From Polycladomyces abyssicola (GTDB taxonomy: Bacteria; Bacillota; Bacilli; Thermoactinomycetales; JIR-001): a stretch of 64,000 nucleotides of DNA. Of the stretch, positions 57,931 through 64,000 are shown one piece after another. The notes below the pieces were generated by a model. It was not told where the DNA came from, ran no database searches, and saw only the letters and a list, made by a program, of their open reading frames with translations. A program made the translations under genes and the position numbers. Every line of letters begins with the position of its first letter. The stretch's first letter is position 1. The stretch spans positions 62,001 to 126,000 of the forward strand of contig NZ_AP024601.1 in the NCBI RefSeq assembly GCF_018326425.1. Reading direction: 5' to 3'.

Positions 57931-58710
57931 ATGCAAGATGCAAAACGCAGAGCCATTATTTTTACCGTTATTTCCGTGGTTTTGGCTGCCATTGCAGGTT
58001 TTATGTTTTTGCAAAAACAAAATGAATTGGAGGCTGATTACGGTCAAACGATATCGATGTATGTGGCCGCTAAACCGATCACAGCCCGTCAACCTTTGAA
58101 ACCGAGTGATTTCACGCAAGTTCCAGTTCCAAGAAAGTATGCTATGGGATCAATAGTCAATAACTTGAACGCCATTCCAATCAATGGTGGTTACCAATAT
58201 CCAATCGATCATCTTGTTACCATTGTACCGATGAAAAAGGGTGAACCACTTACAACCAACATCTTGAAACCAATAAATGATACGTCCTCGGGAGATAAGC
58301 GTTTAGTAGCATTAACAACCTCGGAGCGAATTTTCTTTGATCAACCACTCTCGGTAAATGATCGTGTAGATGTGATAGTTACGACTCAGAAAAATGGACA
58401 AGATGAGGTGGATACAAAACCTTTGCTACTTGACAAGCCGGTTGTCATGGTATCCTCCGATGGCAAGGCAATATGGCTGGAACTGGAATTCAACGATGCT
58501 GTCAATCTGATTAAATACGAGAATTTTGCTCAGTCCATACGTGTATTGAAGGCTCCCCAGGTAGGAGGCTCAGTGTCGGACAACAAGCAAACTTACGATG
58601 ATAATGAAAAGGACAAATCCAAGGGTCAAAATTTAGCATCCAATAAAAAGGGTGCACCCTCTAATGATGTTCGGAATAATAAAAAGCCCTCTAAGAAAGA
58701 GACGCAATAA
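57931..58710 (+). CDS. cpaB: CpaB/RcpC-like pilus assembly protein
   Basis: CpaB-type proteins carry a SAF domain and act in Tad pilus assembly at the cell envelope. The 259 residues have one membrane helix (IIFTVISVVLAAIAGFMFL, 9-27) followed by an external SAF-like domain (VAAKPITARQPLKPSDFTQV, 45-64), a second beta domain, and a low-complexity Lys/Asn/Asp tail. Codon use is visibly more AT-rich than upstream. GCAGGTG precedes ATG 57931. It opens the Tad gene run. Confidence 0.8.
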   Translation: MQDAKRRAIIFTVISVVLAAIAGFMFLQKQNELEADYGQTISMYVAAKPITARQPLKPSDFTQVPVPRKYAMGSIVNNLNAIPINGGYQYPIDHLVTIVPMKKGEPLTTNILKPINDTSSGDKRLVALTTSERIFFDQPLSVNDRVDVIVTTQKNGQDEVDTKPLLLDKPVVMVSSDGKAIWLELEFNDAVNLIKYENFAQSIRVLKAPQVGGSVSDNKQTYDDNEKDKSKGQNLASNKKGAPSNDVRNNKKPSKKETQ

Positions 58711-58740
58711 TAGACTATCCCTTTGGAGGCAAAGTTTACA

Positions 58741-59913
58741 ATGAGTGCGGAAATTAAGCTGTTGGTCGTGACGGAAGAACCGGCACAAGCAGAAGATATC
58801 CAATCACGAGTCGGAAATCAGTTCCCGCAGTTTTTACATATTCATCCCAGTGAAGTAAGACGTGAGATTGCCCGTTTACAACCGGATATCGTTTTACTGC
58901 ATGAGATGAAGGACGGTTCAGGAATACAGTTGATTCCCTATATTTCCAGGGAAGTGTCGGATGTATTTATCATTTATTTAACGGAACGTCGTGACCCGGT
59001 TCGAACCCGTGATGTGAGTAGAGCAGGGGCATTTGATGTACTGTTTTTACCGGATGAAATTACCGCCTTGGAGGATGTTTTAAGCAGAGCGGTAAAAGCC
59101 CATCAGGCGAAGGAGTATCGATCGGAGGCCAGTGCGAGTTTCACCTGGGGGCGCGGGCAAATCATTTCTTTTTACAGTGGCAAAGGGGGATGTGGACGGA
59201 GTTTGATATCCTCCACATTGGCCCAAACATTGCAACTCGATTCCACCTCAGGTGTGTTGTTGGTCGATTTGAATTTGCAGTACGGAGGATTGGAGAGTTA
59301 TCTCAACATCGAGAGCGATCGGTCAATCTATGATCTAACACCGGTATTGGAAGAGCTGAATGATAACCATATCCGGAACGTTACAGTGGTAGAGCCGTAT
59401 TCACAAGTAGAGGTTTTAACCAGTCCCGCTGATGCCGAAATAGCTGATCAAGTGACGGAAGATCATGTTGAGCGGTTGTTGCGTGCCGCTCGCCTTTACT
59501 ACGACTACATTCTGGTGGATTTGCCTACGGAAATGAGTACCCTTACCTTCACCGCATTGGAAGAGTCAGATAAGTTGTTTTATGTGATGAATCCTGATTC
59601 GGTTTCTATGAGAATTTTTGGGAGGGTGCTTGATCTATTTGGCAAAATCGGCGTGGATACAAGTGATCGGCTGGAAGTGATTCTCAACCGGATAAGCAGG
59701 GATTATGAGCTTAATGCAAAAACTGTCCAACAACATTTCCCCTATCCAGTTATTGGAGAAATTCATGAAGATACGAAAAGACTGCAACAAATGATTAACC
59801 GCGGAACACCGTTGCGCACTTCCAGAAGAGAGCGGGGGCTTTCGGTTTTCGCCAGAGACATTCAGAAGATAGCCAAGAGACTACTTTCTCAACAAGCCGG
59901 AAAAACAGCCTAA
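58741..59913 (+). CDS. cpaE: CpaE/TadZ-like pilus localisation ATPase
   Basis: TadZ proteins localise the Tad machine. The 390 residues combine an N-terminal receiver-like domain (IKLLVVTEEPAQAEDIQS, 5-22, without clear full phospho-site) with a MinD/ParA-type ATPase: deviant Walker A FYSGKGGCGRSLI (about 143-155), VLLVDLNLQYGG, and YDYILVDLPTE. GGAGG is 11 bases before ATG 58741. It precedes tadA by 17 bases. Confidence 0.88.
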   Translation: MSAEIKLLVVTEEPAQAEDIQSRVGNQFPQFLHIHPSEVRREIARLQPDIVLLHEMKDGSGIQLIPYISREVSDVFIIYLTERRDPVRTRDVSRAGAFDVLFLPDEITALEDVLSRAVKAHQAKEYRSEASASFTWGRGQIISFYSGKGGCGRSLISSTLAQTLQLDSTSGVLLVDLNLQYGGLESYLNIESDRSIYDLTPVLEELNDNHIRNVTVVEPYSQVEVLTSPADAEIADQVTEDHVERLLRAARLYYDYILVDLPTEMSTLTFTALEESDKLFYVMNPDSVSMRIFGRVLDLFGKIGVDTSDRLEVILNRISRDYELNAKTVQQHFPYPVIGEIHEDTKRLQQMINRGTPLRTSRRERGLSVFARDIQKIAKRLLSQQAGKTA

Positions 59914-59930
59914 AAAAGGGGGTGTGACGG

Positions 59931-61292
59931 TTGGCGTTATTCGATCGGATTCAAAACCGTCCTCAAAAGACACGTCGCCGCTCCAATCAAGCACAATCGT
60001 TGTCTTCAATCAATCAAAACCGGATTGATCAATTGGCTCAGCATTTTAAAGCCCGTTTGTTAAGGGAGACAGATCTTGAAAAATTAACACAATTACCCTC
60101 CAATGAGCTGAGGATCACTTTAGACAGGATTGTTGGTCGCTACCTTGCGGATGAACAAGTGGTGATCACCCGGCAAGAACGTGATCGTTTAATCAGCAAA
60201 ATCATTGACGAATCAGTGGGTTATGGTCCGTTGGAACCATTATTGATGGACGAAGAGATCACGGAAATCGTGGTGAATGGACCTGAGGAAGTTTACTACG
60301 AGAAAAACGGAAAGCTTCACAAAACAGACATCAAATTCCGGGATGAAGAAGCACTTCGACATGTGATTGACCGGATTGTGGCACCGATCGGGCGTCGTAT
60401 CGACGTGAGCTCACCCATGGTGGATGCCCGTTTACCTGACGGTTCGCGTGTGAATGCTGTTATTCCACCTATCGCACTGAAGGGTTCACTATTATCGATC
60501 CGTAAATTCCGAAAAGACCCGATCAGGATGGACGACCTCATTCGATTTGGAAGTTTAACACCGGATATGGCCCAATTTCTGACGAGTCTGGTACGGGCAA
60601 AACTCAATCTGATTATTTCGGGGGGAACGGGCAGTGGGAAAACGACTTTGTTGAACGCATTGGCCTGTTTCATCCCTGAGAATGAGCGGATCATTACCAT
60701 CGAGGATATGGCTGAGCTCCGCATCCCCCATGGACATGTGGCCGGGATGGAAGCCCGTCCTGCCAACGTGGAGGGAAAAGGGGAAATCACCATTCGTCAA
60801 TTGGTCCGAAATGCTCTCCGGATGCGTCCCGACCGGATCATCGTCGGTGAGGTGCGGGGGGCGGAGGCATTTGATATGCTTCAAGCCATGAACACAGGGC
60901 ATGAAGGTTCACTTACCACAATCCATGCCAACTCACCCGATGATGCCATGAGGCGGTTGGAAGGTATGGTGATGATGTCCAGCCTTGATCTACCTGCCGC
61001 TATCATTCGCGAATATATCGTGGGGGCAGTTGATTTTATTATTCAAATCGGACGTCTGCCTGACGGACAACGGAAAATGTTGTCCATTGCCGAAATTCAA
61101 AAAGATGATCAGGGTCACTTTGAGATGAAGGAAATCTTCCGATTCAACCAAACCGGGGTGAAGGAAGATGGAACTGTGGTAGGATATTTCTCACCAACAG
61201 GGATTCTTCCCAAGTGTTTACCCCGTCTGAAAGCATATGGCGTACCAGTTGATCCGAAGATCTTTCGCCCTGTCAGGGGTGACATGCAATGA
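59931..61292 (+). CDS. tadA: Tad pilus assembly ATPase TadA/CpaF
   Basis: TadA is the secretion ATPase that powers Flp pilus assembly. The 453 residues contain an N-terminal domain (VGYGPLEPLLMDEEITEIVV), ISGGTGSGKTTLLNALA (Walker A about 228-244), ITIEDMAELRI, RMRPDRIIVGEVRGAEAFDML (Walker B region) and GHEGSLTTIHANS. The start is TTG 59931 after AAAGGGGGTG. The stop overlaps tadB as ATGA. Confidence 0.96.
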   Translation: MALFDRIQNRPQKTRRRSNQAQSLSSINQNRIDQLAQHFKARLLRETDLEKLTQLPSNELRITLDRIVGRYLADEQVVITRQERDRLISKIIDESVGYGPLEPLLMDEEITEIVVNGPEEVYYEKNGKLHKTDIKFRDEEALRHVIDRIVAPIGRRIDVSSPMVDARLPDGSRVNAVIPPIALKGSLLSIRKFRKDPIRMDDLIRFGSLTPDMAQFLTSLVRAKLNLIISGGTGSGKTTLLNALACFIPENERIITIEDMAELRIPHGHVAGMEARPANVEGKGEITIRQLVRNALRMRPDRIIVGEVRGAEAFDMLQAMNTGHEGSLTTIHANSPDDAMRRLEGMVMMSSLDLPAAIIREYIVGAVDFIIQIGRLPDGQRKMLSIAEIQKDDQGHFEMKEIFRFNQTGVKEDGTVVGYFSPTGILPKCLPRLKAYGVPVDPKIFRPVRGDMQ

Positions 61293-62215
61293 TGATTGCG
61301 CTGTTCGGGGGAGGTTCCGTATTTTTTGCTCTATTAGCATTTTATTCGTTTATCACGCTTCGTGGCGAACGGGGTGAAATATCGAACCGGATCTCCAAAT
61401 GGCTGTCCCAACAAACGGTGACAAAAAGCTGGTCTGATGAATTGGTGGAAAAACTGGACCGGCTTGAGATGATGAAGAAATTGGAGCCTGAACTGGAGAA
61501 GGCCAGTATTCCCTTGCGTCCAGCGGAATACAGCCTAGTCGTACTCTTGGGTGCGGGGATTGTTGCATTTGCATTGAAGATGGTATTTGGTGCACCTACT
61601 TTCATCAGCATCTCCTTAGCAATGGCCGCGGCGCCTTTTGGATCAAAACTTTTTCTCCGATCCAGAAGAAAAATTTACGTCCAGAGAATCGATGGACAAT
61701 TGTCAGAGGCTTGTCGATTGCTGAGCAGTGCTGCCAGAGCAGGACTTTCCATCCCTCAAGGTTTGGAATTGGTGGTTAAGGAGTTGCCTCCTCCGATTAA
61801 AAACGAACTGTCCATTGTGGTGCGGGAAGTTCAGTTGGGTAGAGATCTGGAAGGGGCATTAAAAGATCTGTTGAATCGGGTTAACAGCAAGGATATGCAA
61901 GTGTTTGTCAATGCCCTTATCATCCAAAGGAGAGCCGGTGGAGATTTGGCTCGGGTTTTAAGTGAAATGGCACGGACAATGGAAGAAAGAAAAATCATTC
62001 ATCAAACGATTCAAGCGGCGACTGCACAATCGCGTTACTCCGCTTATATGTTGCCCGTTGTCTCTCTATTGGTTGTGTTTGTCCTAAGCAAGATGATGGA
62101 AGGATTTGATCAGCTGTTTACACACCCCTTTGGAATCATCGTATTGGTGATTTTTGTAGTTCTTCAAGTCATCGGGGTTTTGGTGGTAAGGAAGATTGCG
62201 GATATACGAGTATAA
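61289..62215 (+). CDS. tadB: Tad pilus membrane protein TadB (type II secretion F domain)
   Basis: TadB and TadC form the inner-membrane platform of the pilus. This 308-residue protein has an N-terminal helix, two central helices (YSLVVLLGAGIVAFALKMVF), a T2SSF domain (ACRLLSSAARAGLSIPQGLE, about 150-170) and two C-terminal helices (PVVSLLVVFVLSKMM and GIIVLVIFVVLQVIGVLVV). Translationally coupled to tadA; tadC follows 12 bases later. Confidence 0.92.
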   Translation: MMIALFGGGSVFFALLAFYSFITLRGERGEISNRISKWLSQQTVTKSWSDELVEKLDRLEMMKKLEPELEKASIPLRPAEYSLVVLLGAGIVAFALKMVFGAPTFISISLAMAAAPFGSKLFLRSRRKIYVQRIDGQLSEACRLLSSAARAGLSIPQGLELVVKELPPPIKNELSIVVREVQLGRDLEGALKDLLNRVNSKDMQVFVNALIIQRRAGGDLARVLSEMARTMEERKIIHQTIQAATAQSRYSAYMLPVVSLLVVFVLSKMMEGFDQLFTHPFGIIVLVIFVVLQVIGVLVVRKIADIRV

Positions 62216-62227
62216 GAAGGTGCTGAC

Positions 62228-63142
62228 ATGGATAGCACGTTGGTTTTGCTAGTCTTTACATCATGGGTATGTTGGGTAGCGGCAAGCTATCATTACTATT
62301 CATATCGAAAGAAGCAACAAGAAGTATTGGATCACCTAGAATCTTATCACTTGCCCAACACTGTTTTTACGAAAAAAAAATCGTGGATGGACAGTTTGAA
62401 TCAATGGTTTGATCGGTTTTCCGCGATGGGGGAAAAAATTCAATTTTTGAGTGATCCGCTTGTGTTGGAGGATGCCCTCATCAAAGCGGGATATCCCTTT
62501 GACTTAACAGTGGAACGGTTGCAGGGCGCGAAGATTGTAGGACTGTTGGCAGGATTACTAATTGCATTGCCATATTATTTGTTGGGTTTACCTTTAGCCG
62601 TTGTATTGATTGCTGCACTGCCTTTAGTGGGGTATTTGATTCCCGTTTTGGGGATTAAACAACTGGCAAAAAGTCGTCAAGAGCAAATTCGGATGGACCT
62701 ACCCGATTTCTTGGATATGATGAGTATTACTCTCCAAGCAGGGATGAGCTTGGACTCTGCTTTAGCCTACTACGTGGAGACTACCAAAGGTCCTTTGAGT
62801 GAGGAGTTTGCCCGTCTCAATCATGAGATCAAGTTTGGTGTGCAAAGAGAAGTGGCTTACCGTTCCCTTTTACGCCGAACGGCTTCTCCGGAGTTGGAAG
62901 GGCTAATTCAATCATTGATTCAAGCTCATAACCTGGGGACTCCCATCGCCAGCACCTTTATGGAGCAGGCTGATGAAATGCGTCGTATGCGGGCGGAAAG
63001 GGCGAAAGAAGCAGCAGGGAAAGCAGGACCCAAAATCACGATCGTCGGTGGTGCTCTCATTGCTCCTTCCGTAATGATCCTGATCTTAGGTGTGATCATC
63101 CTCCAGTATGTGATTAGCCCCAACAGCCCGTTAAAAATGTAA
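62228..63142 (+). CDS. tadC: Tad pilus membrane protein TadC (type II secretion F domain)
   Basis: The second platform protein, 304 residues. Hydrophobic segments occur at the N-terminus (STLVLLVFTSWVCWVAASY), centrally (IVGLLAGLLIALPYYLLGLP, LAVVLIAALPLVGYLIPVL) and at the C-terminus (IAPSVMILILGVIILQYVI). The T2SSF domain starts about DLPDFLDMMSITLQAGMSLD (158-177). It precedes the pilin gene flp after 90 bases. Confidence 0.92.
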   Translation: MDSTLVLLVFTSWVCWVAASYHYYSYRKKQQEVLDHLESYHLPNTVFTKKKSWMDSLNQWFDRFSAMGEKIQFLSDPLVLEDALIKAGYPFDLTVERLQGAKIVGLLAGLLIALPYYLLGLPLAVVLIAALPLVGYLIPVLGIKQLAKSRQEQIRMDLPDFLDMMSITLQAGMSLDSALAYYVETTKGPLSEEFARLNHEIKFGVQREVAYRSLLRRTASPELEGLIQSLIQAHNLGTPIASTFMEQADEMRRMRAERAKEAAGKAGPKITIVGGALIAPSVMILILGVIILQYVISPNSPLKM

Positions 63143-63232
63143 ATGCATAGGAGGTGATGACCGGAAGGAAGGTTTCATATCTTGGCAACTTGATACATTA
63201 GTCTTATTCATTCATTAAGGGAGGTATTGTGA

Positions 63233-63448
63233 ATGAACAAAATGATGGAAGCCATTAACAAGGGATTCATCAAAGGTTATCTCGCGTACAAAAAAGCCTT
63301 TTCAAATCGTAAAGGTTCCCAAACAGTAGAGTATGTGTTCCTGGTAGCTGGAGTTATTGCCATTGCTGCTTTGTTGAAATCAGTTGCAACTGATGATTTG
63401 GCGGAAGCACTCCGAAAAAAGATCGAGGAATTTGTTAAAAACTCTTAA
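63233..63448 (+). CDS. flp: Flp-type prepilin
   Basis: This 71-residue protein is the likely major pilin of the Tad pilus. A 28-residue leader ends in RKG, followed by SQTVEYVFLVAG: cleavage after Gly28 gives Glu at +5 and Tyr at +6, the Flp hallmark that separates it from TadE/TadF pseudopilins. The hydrophobic stretch VFLVAGVIAIAALL and a charged C-terminus follow. GGAGGT is about eight bases before ATG 63233. The A24 peptidase at 52195 should process it. Confidence 0.93.
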   Translation: MNKMMEAINKGFIKGYLAYKKAFSNRKGSQTVEYVFLVAGVIAIAALLKSVATDDLAEALRKKIEEFVKNS

Positions 63449-63469
63449 TTATCTAAGGCCCCACTTAAC

Positions 63470-63514
63470 AACTGTTTTGGGATTGTTGAGCAACAATCCC
63501 AAAACAGTTCTTTT
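63470..63514 (+). terminator. 19-bp perfect hairpin after flp
   Basis: AACTGTTTTGGGATTGTTG (63470-63488) and its exact complement (63491-63509) are separated by AG, followed by CTTTT. It lies between flp and the next gene and probably terminates part of the transcripts, raising pilin message over downstream genes. Confidence 0.85.
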
Positions 63515-63529
63515 AGGAGGAAACAAATC

Positions 63530-64000
63530 ATGAAGTGCACATTGAAAAAACTTTTTATTGGGGTGATTTTTACTTCGCTCCTGTTTAGTGGCTGCTCCCA
63601 AACAAATAATGTACATAAAAACACCCAAGCCAAAGAATCCAATAAATCCCCTGCTGTTGCGACAGATATCCAGGGTATTCTCAAGCAAAAACCAGGAAAA
63701 TTTTCCGGGGACCACTTTGATGAAAACCAACTGAAAAAGATCATCCAATTATGGCCGAACAACATGTCGGCCCAAGAGGCATATAACCGCATCGTTCCTT
63801 TGGTAGCGGAAGATTACGCTTCACAAGTAAAAAAGCTCGACAACCTGGACCCAACGATAAAATCCGATATTAAACAACCCGGCAGCATTAAAGCACCCAA
63901 TGGACAACCACTTACCAAGATGAATGTGGAAATCCTCATAGATAGCAGTGGAAGCATGGCCGGTCAGGTTCAGGGACAAACAAAAATGGATCTAGCCAAG
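63530..64000 (+). CDS. VWA-domain lipoprotein, probably Tad-associated (3' end outside window)
   Basis: The first 157 residues are visible and open to the window end. A lipoprotein signal (LKKLFIGVIFTSLLFSGC, lipobox FSGC) precedes a polar region, and VEILIDSSGSMAG (about 138-150) is a von Willebrand A MIDAS motif (DxSxS). TAGGAGGAA precedes ATG 63530. VWA proteins often occur in Tad loci, where they may act as adhesive or tip-like components. Its place directly after flp supports that, but the specific role is inferred. Confidence 0.82.
   Translation, partial: MKCTLKKLFIGVIFTSLLFSGCSQTNNVHKNTQAKESNKSPAVATDIQGILKQKPGKFSGDHFDENQLKKIIQLWPNNMSAQEAYNRIVPLVAEDYASQVKKLDNLDPTIKSDIKQPGSIKAPNGQPLTKMNVEILIDSSGSMAGQVQGQTKMDLAK

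Overview
The window is a chromosomal segment of an endospore-forming Bacillota. Its backbone follows the Bacillus subtilis metS-to-lysS gene order (metG, TatD, rnmV, rsmA, veg, sspF, ispE, purR, ridA, spoVG, glmU, prs, ctc, pth, fin, mfd, spoVT, mazG/yabN, hup, rqcP, yabP, yabQ, divIC, spoIIE, tilS, hpt, ftsH, coaX, hslO, cysK, pabA, pabC, folP, folB, folK, dusB, lysS). Moderately high GC, GTG/TTG starts, strong AAAGGAGG-type ribosome binding sites and local rearrangements fit a thermophilic Thermoactinomycetaceae-like bacterium (Polycladomyces/Planifilum type). That placement is inference, not proven.

Layout. 1-2 kb: end of an alkaline-phosphatase-superfamily phosphodiesterase and a family 2 glycosyltransferase. 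2-47 kb: the conserved block. metG is preceded by a methionine T-box. lepB lies after metG, a YkuK-family gene stands where yabG is in Bacillus, prsA overlaps the end of mfd, and namZ plus an fMet/Met tRNA pair and a DUF402 gene replace yabR. pabB, yabE, yabG, yabS and yabT are not seen, and ctsR-mcsAB-clpC does not follow lysS. 47-52 kb: accessory genes (DinB-like protein, small membrane protein, histidine-rich lipoprotein, secreted glycerophosphodiesterase with a four-repeat Pho box, gamma-glutamyltransferase). 52-57.8 kb: one tight operon of a prepilin peptidase followed by a GrpE-like protein, two lidless Hsp70s and a J-like TPR membrane protein. 57.8-64 kb: a lower-GC Tad/Flp pilus operon (cpaB, cpaE, tadA, tadB, tadC, flp, VWA lipoprotein running off the end).

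How it works together. The backbone carries translation, cell-wall precursor, folate, nucleotide and sporulation functions. Sporulation control can be read directly from promoter-like sequences: sigma-H at spoVG, sigma-F at fin, sigma-G at spoVT and sspF, and a Spo0A-type promoter at spoIIE.

The two most unusual items are (1) a dispersed palindromic repeat family with ends near CTAGGGCGTGTCTGGT, at about eleven intergenic loci here, and (2) the operon tying a pilin peptidase to a reduced Hsp70 chaperone set, whose J-like partner lacks the HPD motif, directly upstream of the Tad pilus genes.
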